A DNA stretch of 14,664 bases. Source: an uncultured Collinsella sp. (lineage in GTDB: Bacteria; Actinomycetota; Coriobacteriia; Coriobacteriales; Coriobacteriaceae). The DNA lies in contig CAJJTG010000043.1 in NCBI GenBank assembly GCA_905194675.1, forward strand, positions 1 to 14,664, written 5' to 3'. This document shows positions 1 through 7,900 of this stretch, in pieces (position 1 is the first letter of the stretch; the number at the start of each line of letters is the position of its first letter). A program made the translations under genes and the position numbers. The notes under the pieces are model-generated. The model was given only the letters and a program-made list of their open reading frames with translations. It ran no database searches and was not told the origin of the DNA.

Positions 1-170
1 GCAAGGGCTGCTTTGTCGCCGAGGGCAACCAGGAACTCTTGCGCGAAAACCAGCTCTGCCATATCGAAGAGCTACTTGCGAAAGCGGCGAGCCAAGCCGA
101 AGTCTTGGGCGTCACGCGCGACAAGCTGCACGAGATGCTCGACCTGGTAGCCCCCGAAACTATGCAGTAG
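1..170 (+). CDS. GntR-family (YtrA-like) transcriptional regulator, C-terminal fragment
   Basis: Only the last 55 codons are in the window; the reading frame begins at base 3 and ends in TAG at 168-170. The visible protein starts KGCFVAEGNQELLRENQL, which matches the end of the GntR winged-helix DNA-binding domain, where a beta-hairpin reads G-x-G-x-F/Y-V. The rest is a short helical tail ending in APETMQ. A tail this short is typical of the YtrA subfamily, which has no large ligand-binding domain. The stop lies 23 bases before the ATPase gene on the same strand, the usual order of YtrA-type operons in which the regulator represses its own ABC exporter. The subfamily is inferred, because the helix-turn-helix itself is outside the window. 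Confidence 0.75.
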   Translation, partial: KGCFVAEGNQELLRENQLCHIEELLAKAASQAEVLGVTRDKLHEMLDLVAPETMQ

Positions 171-193
171 CCATCTGCAAGAAAGGCTATGCC

Positions 194-1075
194 ATGCAAA
201 ACCTTTTAGAACTCAAAGGTATCTCACGCCGTGTGAGCGACCGCTTTTCGCTGCGCGACGTCACACTTGCCGTGGAACCCGGCCAGATTGTTGGCTTTGT
301 GGGCGCAAACGGCGCCGGCAAAACCACGACGATTCGAACCGCGCTCGGGCTTATAAAGCTCGATGCCGGCGAGGTGCACCTGTTTGGACAGCACTGTGGC
401 GCCGACGCGCCCGATGAAACGCAGCGTTGCCTGCGCACTCGTGTCGGCCTCGTGCTGGACACATGCCCCTTCCCTTCCACACTCAAGGTGACCGAAGTTG
501 AGGCACTCGTAAGCCCGGCATACCCCACCTGGAGCCACGACACTTTCTCCAGCCTCATCGACCGATTTGGCCTCGATCCCAAGGCAAAGGTCAAGGACCT
601 CTCCCGCGGCATGGGCATGAAGCTGCAGCTTGCCTGCGCGCTCAGCCACAAGGCCAAACTGCTCGTTTTGGACGAAGCCACCGCGGGCCTCGATCCCATG
701 GCACGCGAGGAGCTGCTTGATGAGCTGCTTGCCTTTGTCGCCGACGGCCAGCACAGTGTGCTGCTCTCGAGCCACATTACATCCGACCTCGATCGCGCCG
801 CTGATCGCGTCATCTGCATCGATAATGGCTCGATTATTTTTGACCTGCCGCGCGAGGATATTACCGACCGCGCTGGCATCGCCCACTGTACCCAAGCACA
901 GGCCGCCGAGCTTATGGCTTGCGTCGAAGGCGCCCGTGCCGCCCGCCATGCCTACAGCGTGGACGTGCTCGTGCCCAACCGTCGCGATACGCTCGAGGCC
1001 TTCCCCGAGATTCCCTGCGATCGGGCAACCATTGATGACTATCTTCGCCTCATGCTGAAAGGAGCTTCGAAATGA
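194..1075 (+). CDS. ABC transporter ATP-binding protein (ABC-2 exporter type)
   Basis: A 293-residue cytoplasmic ATPase that would power the membrane protein encoded next. Walker A is GANGAGKTT at residues 37-45, the signature is LSRGM at 136-140 in place of canonical LSGGQ, Walker B is LLVLDE at 156-161 followed by the D-loop AGLDP, and the switch histidine is H194 in LLSSHI. The non-canonical signature is common in YtrB/BcrA-like ABC-2 ATPases. About 80 residues follow the nucleotide-binding core and look like the usual variable C-terminal part. A GAAAGG ribosome site at 181-186 supports the ATG at 194. The stop overlaps the permease start by four bases (ATGA), so the two are translationally coupled. 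The substrate cannot be read from the sequence; antimicrobial-peptide or cell-envelope stress export is the usual role for the GntR-ABC arrangement. Confidence 0.92.
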   Translation: MQNLLELKGISRRVSDRFSLRDVTLAVEPGQIVGFVGANGAGKTTTIRTALGLIKLDAGEVHLFGQHCGADAPDETQRCLRTRVGLVLDTCPFPSTLKVTEVEALVSPAYPTWSHDTFSSLIDRFGLDPKAKVKDLSRGMGMKLQLACALSHKAKLLVLDEATAGLDPMAREELLDELLAFVADGQHSVLLSSHITSDLDRAADRVICIDNGSIIFDLPREDITDRAGIAHCTQAQAAELMACVEGARAARHAYSVDVLVPNRRDTLEAFPEIPCDRATIDDYLRLMLKGASK

Positions 1076-1770
1076 AACGCGCCTTTATGTCCGAGCTCGC
1101 CATCGCTCGCTCGCTTATCCCGAGCATTGCGGGCGTCGGCTTGTTCATCTTCGTCGTGTTGACCCTCGCCAACGCATCGGACGGTGACTCTGGCATGAGT
1201 GCTGGCGCCTGCGCGGTCAGTGCCATGTCGCCTATCATGGTCATGAACTCACTGGCTGGTTTCGACAATCAAAACGGTTGGGAGCGCTACCGGGCAACGC
1301 TGCCCTTCTCGCGCAAAGACATCATCTGCGCACGCTACCTGAGCGTTATTGCCTTCTCCGCCGTCATGGCATGTGCAGCTACGCTTTTGAGTATCGTCGC
1401 CATCCCGCTCTTCAACGGCACGGGCATTCCTTCGACAGGACAAACCGTCTTTGAGATCGCAATAGCCTCGGCAGCATCGATGCTCATCTCCCTCATGATG
1501 GTGTTCTTGGCACAGCCGCTGTTCTTCCGATTTGGACACATGGAGGCACTGCGCCTATCCGTTGGCCTGTTTGCCCTACTCGGATGCCTTGCCATTGCCA
1601 CGTTGAGCTCCTCCAACCCCATCAGCAACTGGCTCATGTCGATTGCCGGGGCGAATCCCGATCCCGCCGTTCTTGGCTGTCTGTGTGCAGGCATCGCCGC
1701 ACTTGCCCTCGTGCTATGTGCAATCAGCTGCACCGTCAGCACCAAGGTTTATCGAGTACGCGATTTGTAG
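1072..1770 (+). CDS. ABC-2 type transporter permease
   Basis: A 232-residue membrane protein with about six hydrophobic segments, near residues 14-33, 45-62, 90-112, 127-152, 160-182 and 198-220. Between the second and third lies ERYRATLPFSRKDIICARYL (71-90), the 'LP-x-S/T-R-x-x-I-x-x-x-(K/R)-Y' motif typical of small ABC-2 family permeases of the PF13346 type. It begins inside the last codons of the ATPase gene, and GAAAGGAG at 1057-1064 gives a good ribosome site. With the preceding ATPase it should form a homodimeric-permease exporter. The gene ends 95 bases before the end of the convergent chloride-channel gene; I see no convincing hairpin-plus-T terminator in that gap. No substrate can be assigned. 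Confidence 0.85.
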   Translation: MKRAFMSELAIARSLIPSIAGVGLFIFVVLTLANASDGDSGMSAGACAVSAMSPIMVMNSLAGFDNQNGWERYRATLPFSRKDIICARYLSVIAFSAVMACAATLLSIVAIPLFNGTGIPSTGQTVFEIAIASAASMLISLMMVFLAQPLFFRFGHMEALRLSVGLFALLGCLAIATLSSSNPISNWLMSIAGANPDPAVLGCLCAGIAALALVLCAISCTVSTKVYRVRDL

Positions 1771-1865
1771 CCACACGAAACTTGACCCACGTAGGCCACA
1801 ATCGGTCGCAATCGCCCATCCGCAAATCCATGGCAAACGGCATGTCCCCGGCGTGCGCCACCGTA

Positions 1866-3170
1866 CTACTTGCGCAGCGGCTTGGGCAGCGGAATGCCGG
1901 CGGCGATGGCTGCAGCGATAATCATGCAGACAATGCCCTTGAGCGGGAAACACATGAGCAGCAGGCCCACGACCATGACCGGCTGGCGCATAACGGCACC
2001 CATCGTCGAGGCGGTGCAGACGGCGACACAAAAGACCGGATCGGCGCCAGTGAGGATGGCAAGGCCATAGCCCAGGCTCACGCCCGAGAAGATGACGGGG
2101 AAGAAGTGGCCGCCGCGCCAGCCCATGTTGATGAGGGCGGGCGTCAGCATGGCCTTAACAAGGCCGGTCGCGATGAGCACACCGGCGGGGATGGTGAGGT
2201 AGGTCTCCATAAGTACATCGGCCTGGGTCTCGCCGGCAAACATGGTGTAGGGCAGGACCGTGCCACAGATGGCGAGCGCCAGACCGGCTAGCATGGCCTT
2301 GACGACAGGGCGCTCCCCTATGGTGTGGGCCAACGCCTCGCTCGCGTGCTCCGAGACAAAGTACAGCCAGCCGCAGACCGTACCGATGAGTGCCAGGGGA
2401 ATAAGCCAGACAAGCTCAAGGTTGCCCACTTGGGCAGCCTCGAACCTCGGCATACCCATACCGCCGCCCATAAGCTGGCCGAGCAGCAGATAGGTGCCCA
2501 GGCCGCCGGCAATCGCGATGCCGTAGACCACGGTCTTTTGCGCCTTGGGCAGCTTGATGGTGATCTCGTCGGATTCGGAGTCTCCATCGTCGTCGGCGCC
2601 CTGGCCGTCAGCGCTACCGGCGAGCGGCGCCACAAAGCCAAAGACGGGCGCGGTGAAGAGCGCCGTCAGGGCAGCCTGGGTGCCCAGAAGCGTGAGCTGC
2701 CTAAACTCGGCGCCAAAGTGACGCATGCGGTCGCCGACCCAGCTGCACAGACCTGCGATAACGCCGGTCAGGCCGGCCTCCGGTCCAATGCTTCCGCCAA
2801 ACAGCAGCGGCAGCAATGCCGCAAGCGACAGCTTGCCCAAGTTGTCGTACGGGTAGCGACCGTCGCGCTTAACCTTGGCCATCACCTGGTTGAGGTCATC
2901 GGTCTTGACGCCCGTCATCTTTTCGTACAGACCGATCAGCAGGCCGCCCAGCAGGCAGACGAAAAACGGATACGGCAAAAACCCGAACGGGCCGCTCGCG
3001 AGCTCGGGTGAAGCGACGCCCAGCATATGCGGGATCTCGGTCCATAGATAGTCGATACCGCGCTCCATCGCAAAGAAGAACAGCCAGACCGCGGCGCCCG
3101 CAAACGCACCGGTCGCAGCCACGCTCGCTAAGAACAGCGCACGGTTTTTGGGTTTTGCAAGGGTATCCAT
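1866..3170 (-). CDS. Divergent ClC-family chloride channel / H+-coupled antiporter
   Basis: A 434-residue polytopic membrane protein. GGSIGPEAG (residues 125-133) corresponds to the ClC 'G-x-E' selectivity-filter motif, with E131 as the probable gating glutamate. GGHFFP (353-358) fits the second filter motif GxFxP. I do not find the classical GSGIP motif, so this belongs to a divergent branch often annotated simply as 'ion channel protein'. There are no C-terminal CBS domains. An acidic hydrophilic stretch, SADGQGADDDGDSESDE (186-202), separates the two homologous halves. GGAGG lies just upstream of the ATG. It is the last gene of a minus-strand run with a K+ channel and a LOG-type protein, 125 bases after the latter. 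Whether it is a channel or a Cl-/H+ exchanger, and whether chloride or fluoride is carried, cannot be decided here. Confidence 0.88.
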   Translation of the reverse strand: MDTLAKPKNRALFLASVAATGAFAGAAVWLFFFAMERGIDYLWTEIPHMLGVASPELASGPFGFLPYPFFVCLLGGLLIGLYEKMTGVKTDDLNQVMAKVKRDGRYPYDNLGKLSLAALLPLLFGGSIGPEAGLTGVIAGLCSWVGDRMRHFGAEFRQLTLLGTQAALTALFTAPVFGFVAPLAGSADGQGADDDGDSESDEITIKLPKAQKTVVYGIAIAGGLGTYLLLGQLMGGGMGMPRFEAAQVGNLELVWLIPLALIGTVCGWLYFVSEHASEALAHTIGERPVVKAMLAGLALAICGTVLPYTMFAGETQADVLMETYLTIPAGVLIATGLVKAMLTPALINMGWRGGHFFPVIFSGVSLGYGLAILTGADPVFCVAVCTASTMGAVMRQPVMVVGLLLMCFPLKGIVCMIIAAAIAAGIPLPKPLRK

Positions 3171-3295
3171 CGGGACCTCCCGTGGTCAAATCGACAAAGA
3201 TACGTTTTATTGTAGGACGAGCAGGCCTCGGGCGGGCTAACCATCTACGCCGCGAACGGTGCCGTTGGGTGCCGCACGAGCGATGAGCCTAAGGC

Positions 3296-3829
3296 TTAGG
3301 CGCCGATAATCGATGCGATTTGACGCAGGTCGTCGGCAAAGTAGATGCCGGTCTGGCGCTGCGGGCTCGATAGGCCCTTGTCGATCATGCGCCCGAGCAG
3401 CGCCTTAAGATCGTTGTAGTAGCCCCCGAGGTTGTACAGGATGCACGGCGCACTCAAGTGCCCCAACGACACGGCGGACATGACCTCGGCAATCTCCTCG
3501 AGCGTGCCCGTACCGCCCGGGAAAGCGATGAACGCGTCGCCGAGCTCGATCATCTTGGCCTTACGCTCGGCCATGTCACTCGTCACGATGAGATCGTCAA
3601 TACCGTCGTGTTGAAACTCTGCCTCGATAAAAAAGCTCGGCTCAACGCCCGTCACATGCCCGCCAGCATTGAGCACGCTATCGGCAAGCGCGCCCATCAG
3701 GCCCGACTTGGAGCCGCCGTATACCAGCGCGTGGCCGTTGGAGCCAATCCACGTGCCGAGCTCTCGCACTGCAGGCAGAAACGCCGGGTCGTTGCCGACG
3801 CTCGCGCCCAGGTATACCGTGATATTCAT
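3296..3829 (-). CDS. LOG-family protein (TIGR00730-type Rossmann fold, nucleotide phosphoribohydrolase)
   Basis: A 177-residue soluble protein with all hallmarks of the LOG family: VYGGSKSGLMG (36-46), the MAERKAKM block (86-93) and the catalytic/nucleotide-binding PGGTGTLEE (104-112). Characterised members cleave N6-modified adenosine 5'-monophosphates to the free base and ribose 5-phosphate (cytokinin-activating 'Lonely guy' activity), and bacterial members may also act on ordinary nucleotides. A purine-rich GAGGGGG stretch precedes the ATG at 3829. The gene sits 36 bases after the K+ channel gene and reads the same way, so the two are probably cotranscribed. A small palindrome GCCTAA-GGC-TTAGGC (3287-3301) overlaps its stop codon but has no T tail. 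The substrate in this organism is unknown. Confidence 0.93.
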   Translation of the reverse strand: MNITVYLGASVGNDPAFLPAVRELGTWIGSNGHALVYGGSKSGLMGALADSVLNAGGHVTGVEPSFFIEAEFQHDGIDDLIVTSDMAERKAKMIELGDAFIAFPGGTGTLEEIAEVMSAVSLGHLSAPCILYNLGGYYNDLKALLGRMIDKGLSSPQRQTGIYFADDLRQIASIIGA

Positions 3830-3865
3830 ATTCAGTCCCCCTCGTCGTGACGCGCGTCGCCCGTT

Positions 3866-4291
3866 CTAGCGTTGGCGTCGGCGATATTCGCGCACACGGC
3901 GCGACAGGTCGGCGAGCTCGTCACGATCGAGCTCTTCCAAATGCTCGAGATCGTCCATAAAGCGCGCCATGGTGTCCTTTTGACGCATCTTGATGAGCGT
4001 GTTGCAGTAGTTCACCGCCACGCCCGTGAGCATGGCGATGTAGAAGATGCTGATGACGCTCAAAACGACGGTGATAGCGCGGGCAACCGGCGTCTCGGCC
4101 GGGATATCACCGAAGCCGATCGTCGATACGGTCTCAAAGCTAAACCAGAGGCCGTCGCCAAACGTGAGGGTCGTGGGCTCGGACAGCCAGACGGCCGTCG
4201 AGCACAGCAGATAGAAGACGAGAAACAGGCCCGTGATGCGCGCAAAGCCAGCCTGGCGCAACACGTCAGCAAGCGTCCTCAACTTGTTCAT
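3866..4291 (-). CDS. Two-transmembrane potassium channel family protein
   Basis: From the chosen start the protein has 141 residues: a short N-terminus, a first membrane helix near 17-37, a pore helix and selectivity filter TIGFGD (57-62), a second membrane helix near 70-95, and a charged C-terminal helix rich in E, D and R that ends YRRRQR. This is the KcsA-like ion-channel-2 layout with no RCK or cyclic-nucleotide domain. TIGFGD is a standard variant of the K+ filter TVGYGD. I start at the ATG at 4291 (MNKLRT) because AAGAGGT lies just upstream. A longer frame reaching 4396 would put its first codons inside a dispersed repeat and has no ribosome site. It is the first gene of a likely three-gene unit with the LOG protein and the ClC protein. 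Confidence 0.87.
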   Translation of the reverse strand: MNKLRTLADVLRQAGFARITGLFLVFYLLCSTAVWLSEPTTLTFGDGLWFSFETVSTIGFGDIPAETPVARAITVVLSVISIFYIAMLTGVAVNYCNTLIKMRQKDTMARFMDDLEHLEELDRDELADLSRRVREYRRRQR

Positions 4292-4360
4292 CGCGACCTC
4301 TTTTCCCAGACGCCCAATCACATTCGCTCGGTATTGTCCCACGCCTCCCCCGCAAACGGA

Positions 4361-4418
4361 ACTAGTCATTGGGGACGTTCTTAAATGACTAGTCAAACAA
4401 GAACGTCCCCAATGACTA
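4361..4418. repeat. Head-to-head pair of a dispersed palindromic repeat unit
   Basis: Arms TAGTCATTGGGGACGTTCTT (4363-4382) and its exact complement (4399-4418) form a 20-bp perfect inverted repeat around a 16-base loop, which itself contains the 10-bp palindrome TGACTAGTCA (4386-4395). The left unit is also bounded by its own short inverted repeats ACTAGTCATT (4361-4370) and AATGACTAGT (4384-4393). The 30 bases 4364-4393 recur exactly at 14566-14595. This is the pattern of a REP- or MITE-like interspersed element. It lies between the divergent K+ channel and kinase genes and has no T tail on either side, so I do not call it a terminator. Confidence 0.9.
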
Positions 4419-4504
4419 CCTGACCGTTTAGCGGTGCGGTGGCTGAGTGGGCAGGTTGAGCTGGTATCCTTATGTGATACTGTCTCGACTCGATAGGATT
4501 ACAT

Positions 4505-7309
4505 GTGAAACCTTCCGCCATCCTTCGTTTGGCTCTATATCGCACCCTAGCCGTCGCGGTTGCCGTACTCACCGTACTGAGCGCCGTCATGCCTGCCCCC
4601 GCCTTTGCCGCCGACTCCGACCACCAGGTCAAGACGGTCCGCGTTGGCTGGCTCGTCAACAACAAAGGCTTCCAGGAAGGCACGCCGGGCGAGCGCCTCT
4701 CGGGATGGGGCTACGAGTACCTCCAGACCCTCTCGTATTACACAAAGGGCTGGCAATACGAATACGTTAGCGGCACCTTCTCCGAGCTTATGGACATGCT
4801 CGAGGCAGGCGAAATCGACCTCATGCCCAACATCTCGTATTCGGCAGAACGCGAGCAGAAGCTGCTCTTTTCCTCAAATCCCGAGGGCACCGAGCGCTAC
4901 TATATCTACGCCAGGCCCGACCGCGACGATCTAGCCAAGGGTGACCCTCAGGCGCTCCAAGGCCTCACCATCGGCTGCAACTCTGGCGTTATGCAAACTA
5001 TCGTCGGCCAGCAGTGGCTCGCCAACGAAGACGTTACCTGCACCTATAAAGAAATCGACACCGGCAGCGCCCTCTTTGAGGCGCTTGCAGACGGCGAGGT
5101 CGACGCCGTCATCATGAACGACACCATTTCGTCGCCCGATGCGTCACCCATGTTCTACGTAGGCTCGAGCGACTACTATTTTGCCGTTCCCAAAAGCCGC
5201 CCTGACCTGATGAACGACATCAACGCCGCCATGACGACCATCGCCCGCGATAACCCGCGCTATAACGAGGAAGTCAAAACGAGTTACTCGACCCAAAACA
5301 GTGGCTCGTCATCGCTCACCGGCACCGAGACCGCCTGGCTCAAAGAAAACGGCAATACCATCACGCTCGGCTATCTTAAAAACCAACTTCCCTACTGTAC
5401 GCAAAATGACGACGGCGAGATGGAAGGGTCGCTCGCCTCGCTTGCAACGACGTTGCACGACAAGTTTGACATTACGGTCAAAACAATCGCACTCTCGAAC
5501 AACAAGCAAATGATCAAAGCCCTTTCCAACGGAACCATCGATGTCGCCCTGCCGTTGTTTCGCGACTACTGGCTCGCCGAGCAGACAGGGGTCATCCAGT
5601 CAAACTCGATGGGAACGGTTTCGCTGACCGCCATTCACAATGGCAAAAACCTGAACAGCGACCTTAAGAACATCGCTTGTACAAAGAGCACAATCGTTAA
5701 CCGTTTTGAGCTCGAAAGTCTCTTTCCGAACGCAACGGTAACCGAGTATTCGAATGACGGCGAGGTGCTCAAAGCCCTCGATGAGGGGAAGGCACGTTGC
5801 ATCATTGTCCCCAGCACGCGCCTGGAAACTCTCCGCGACATCTACGACATCGAGGATTTCGAAACACAGGAACTCACCAACACGGCACAACTATCGTGTT
5901 TAATTTCGCGCGGCAAGCCCGAGCTGCTGGGAATCATCAATAAGGGCATCGTCAATGCAGGTGAATCGCTCTCTGCAAACAGCTATTTCCCCACATCGTA
6001 CTCGGCGCAAGAATCGGATGCGTTCCGACTTCTCTACCGCAACCGCATCGTCATTGCGGCAGTCGTCATCTGCATTTTGCTCACCGGCATCGTCATCCTT
6101 GTCTGGTCGCTTTACCGCGCACAGGAGGAACGGCAGAAAGCCGATGCCGCCAACGCCGCCAAAACCGCTTTCCTCACGCGCATGAGCCACGACATCCGCA
6201 CGCCGCTCAACGGCATCCTGGGCCTTATCGAAATTGAGGAATTGAGAGAAGGCGACATGCAGGTCGCCCGCGAAAGCCGCGCCAAGGCGCGCGTTGCCGC
6301 CAATCACCTGCTGTCACTGATTAACGACATCCTCGAGATGGGCAGGATCGAGGAGCGCAAAGTGACGCTCGAGCACGAATCATTCAACCTTAAAGAGCTG
6401 TGCGACAATGCGCTCGTACTGTGCAAGCTCCGCGCATCGGACCGCGGCATAACCATGCTCGACACCAGCGAGCCCTACGCTGTCGACCAATATATGATCG
6501 GCAGCCCCACCCATATTCGGCAGATCCTTGTCAACCTGCTCGACAACAGCATCAAGTACAACAAGCACGGAGGCACCGTCACGTTCTCATCGACCATCAA
6601 GCCGGTCGACGACGAGCACGCCGTGTTTTGCTTTAGCGTCTCGGACACCGGCATCGGCATGTCGCCCGAGTTTCTAAAGCACATCTACGAACCGTTTGCC
6701 CAAGAGGGCAACGATGCCCGCAGTAAATTTCAGGGAACTGGCATGGGCATGCCGATCGTCAAATCGCTCATAGACATGATGGGCGGCACGATTGAGATTT
6801 CGAGCGAGGTCGGCATGGGAAGTACGTTCAACGTCCAGATTCCGCTCGATATCGACAAGAACCCTCAGGCAAGAGAAGGTGCGGACGAGCAGGCGATCAG
6901 CTGCTCGCTTGCCGGCATGAACGTTCTTTTGGCCGAAGACAACGAGCTCAATGCCGAAATTGCCCAGGCCCTGCTCGAAAGCGAAGGCATCGTCGTAACT
7001 CGCGCCGCCGACGGCAAAGAAGCGGTCGAACTATACACTAGTCGTCCCGCCGGCAGCTTCGATGCGATCCTGATGGACATCATGATGCCGGGTATGGATG
7101 GCTACGAGGCAACTCGCGCGATTCGTCTGAGCGAGAAGGCCGATGCAGCCGACATCCCCATCATCGCGCTCACCGCCAATGCCTTTGCCGAGGACGCCAA
7201 GGCGGCACACGATGCCGGCATGAACGCCCATCTGCCCAAACCGCTCGACTTTAACAAGCTCAAAAACATCCTCGCCCGCATCAAGAAAAACGGAACTGTT
7301 TCGCTATAG
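4505..7309 (+). CDS. BvgS/EvgS-like hybrid histidine kinase with two periplasmic solute-binding domains
   Basis: A 934-residue membrane sensor kinase. In order: signal peptide (1-35, cleavage after APAFA); two tandem SBP_bac_3-type Venus-flytrap domains (about 44-262 and 284-500); one membrane helix (about 515-537); HisKA with SHDIRTPLNG, phospho-acceptor H562; HATPase with N681 in LVNLLDNSIKYN, DTGIGM (714-719) and GTGMGM (744-749); and a receiver domain (about 805-925) with E811/D812, phospho-acceptor D858 in LMDIMMPGMDG, T890 and K912. There is no PAS domain and no C-terminal HPt, unlike BvgS and EvgS. The first flytrap keeps the amino-acid-SBP pattern S-A-E-R (R116); the second is degenerate there. 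The start is GTG, because ATG two bases before it runs into a stop; AGGA (4495-4498) precedes it. No response regulator is adjacent. Ligand unknown. Confidence 0.93.
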   Translation: MKPSAILRLALYRTLAVAVAVLTVLSAVMPAPAFAADSDHQVKTVRVGWLVNNKGFQEGTPGERLSGWGYEYLQTLSYYTKGWQYEYVSGTFSELMDMLEAGEIDLMPNISYSAEREQKLLFSSNPEGTERYYIYARPDRDDLAKGDPQALQGLTIGCNSGVMQTIVGQQWLANEDVTCTYKEIDTGSALFEALADGEVDAVIMNDTISSPDASPMFYVGSSDYYFAVPKSRPDLMNDINAAMTTIARDNPRYNEEVKTSYSTQNSGSSSLTGTETAWLKENGNTITLGYLKNQLPYCTQNDDGEMEGSLASLATTLHDKFDITVKTIALSNNKQMIKALSNGTIDVALPLFRDYWLAEQTGVIQSNSMGTVSLTAIHNGKNLNSDLKNIACTKSTIVNRFELESLFPNATVTEYSNDGEVLKALDEGKARCIIVPSTRLETLRDIYDIEDFETQELTNTAQLSCLISRGKPELLGIINKGIVNAGESLSANSYFPTSYSAQESDAFRLLYRNRIVIAAVVICILLTGIVILVWSLYRAQEERQKADAANAAKTAFLTRMSHDIRTPLNGILGLIEIEELREGDMQVARESRAKARVAANHLLSLINDILEMGRIEERKVTLEHESFNLKELCDNALVLCKLRASDRGITMLDTSEPYAVDQYMIGSPTHIRQILVNLLDNSIKYNKHGGTVTFSSTIKPVDDEHAVFCFSVSDTGIGMSPEFLKHIYEPFAQEGNDARSKFQGTGMGMPIVKSLIDMMGGTIEISSEVGMGSTFNVQIPLDIDKNPQAREGADEQAISCSLAGMNVLLAEDNELNAEIAQALLESEGIVVTRAADGKEAVELYTSRPAGSFDAILMDIMMPGMDGYEATRAIRLSEKADAADIPIIALTANAFAEDAKAAHDAGMNAHLPKPLDFNKLKNILARIKKNGTVSL

Positions 7310-7351
7310 TTTGTGCCCACCCACCATGCACAGTTAGAAAGGAAGCCAACG

Positions 7352-7831
7352 ATGTTTAGGCCCTTACGTCGAAAGAAACGCGCCATCACTGACGAGGAAG
7401 CGCGCGAGTTGCTCGCTATCTGCAAGCGCGGTGTCTTTGCCGTCAACGGCGATGGTGGCTACCCGTATGCCATTCCCGTCAACTACTTCTTTGACGCCGA
7501 GCACGACAAGATTTATTTCCATGGTGCCAAGGCTGGCCACAAGGTCGATTCACTCAGGCGTGATGATAAAGTCTGCTTTACCGTTTACGGCAACGAGTGG
7601 TACAAGGACGATGACTGGGCTCCCTATGTTATGAGCACCGTGGTCTTTGGTCGTTGCCGTCTGGTAGATGAGACACCTGCGTTTATCGAGGACAAAGTCC
7701 GCCAGCTCGCGCTTAAGTACTACCCTTCTGCCGAAGAAGTCGAGGAGGAGATCGCCAAAGACATAAAGGGCGTCCAACTCTACGAGATTTCGATTGAGTA
7801 TCTTTGCGGTAAACAGATTCAAGAAAAGTAA
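7352..7831 (+). CDS. NimA-like pyridoxamine 5'-phosphate oxidase-family flavin-binding protein
   Basis: A 159-residue soluble protein with the FMN-binding split-barrel pattern of the Nim/PNPOx-like group: an N-terminal ITDEEARELLAICKRG helix, GYPYAIPVNYFFD (the PY-x-(I/V)-P-(V/L)-N block), IYFHGAKAGHKVDSLRRDDKVCFTVYG, and a final strand region. Family members bind FMN or a related cofactor, and some reduce nitroaromatic compounds, including 5-nitroimidazoles. Most are uncharacterised, so resistance should not be assumed. I use the ATG at 7352 because AGAAAGGAAG lies a few bases before it; the upstream GTG at 7313 has no ribosome site. It follows the kinase gene by 42 bases on the same strand and may be cotranscribed, though a functional link is not shown. 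Confidence 0.85.
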   Translation: MFRPLRRKKRAITDEEARELLAICKRGVFAVNGDGGYPYAIPVNYFFDAEHDKIYFHGAKAGHKVDSLRRDDKVCFTVYGNEWYKDDDWAPYVMSTVVFGRCRLVDETPAFIEDKVRQLALKYYPSAEEVEEEIAKDIKGVQLYEISIEYLCGKQIQEK

Positions 7832-7858
7832 GCTCAGAAACAGGTCTTGCAGATAGCA

Positions 7859-7898
7859 ATATGGCCCGGTTCCAACCAACATTGGAACCGGGCCATAT
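7859..7898. terminator. Bidirectional hairpin between convergent genes
   Basis: Seventeen perfect base pairs, ATATGGCCCGGTTCCAA (7859-7875) with its complement (7882-7898), close a six-base loop. It begins 28 bases after the flavoprotein stop and ends two bases before the stop of the opposing kinase gene. Position and stability fit a shared transcription terminator. Neither side has a long T run, so the fold could also act as a processing or stability element. Confidence 0.65.
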
Positions 7899-7900
7899 GC

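Noticed and set aside
4292..4396. N-terminal extension of the K+ channel gene to an ATG at 4396
   Set aside because: The extra 35 residues come from the dispersed repeat and the intergenic region, and the ATG at 4291 has a good ribosome site.
4361..4418. Possible CRISPR or terminator reading of the palindromic repeat
   Set aside because: There are no regularly spaced direct repeats with unique spacers, and no T tail on either strand.
4456..4483. TTGAGC and GATACT/TACTGT as a promoter for the first kinase
   Set aside because: Spacing is 14 bases for the better -10 and the alternative -10 is poor, so no confident promoter can be placed.
7352..7831. Calling the flavoprotein a nitroimidazole-resistance gene
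   Set aside because: The Nim-like fold is shared by many uncharacterised proteins, and nothing in the sequence proves that activity.
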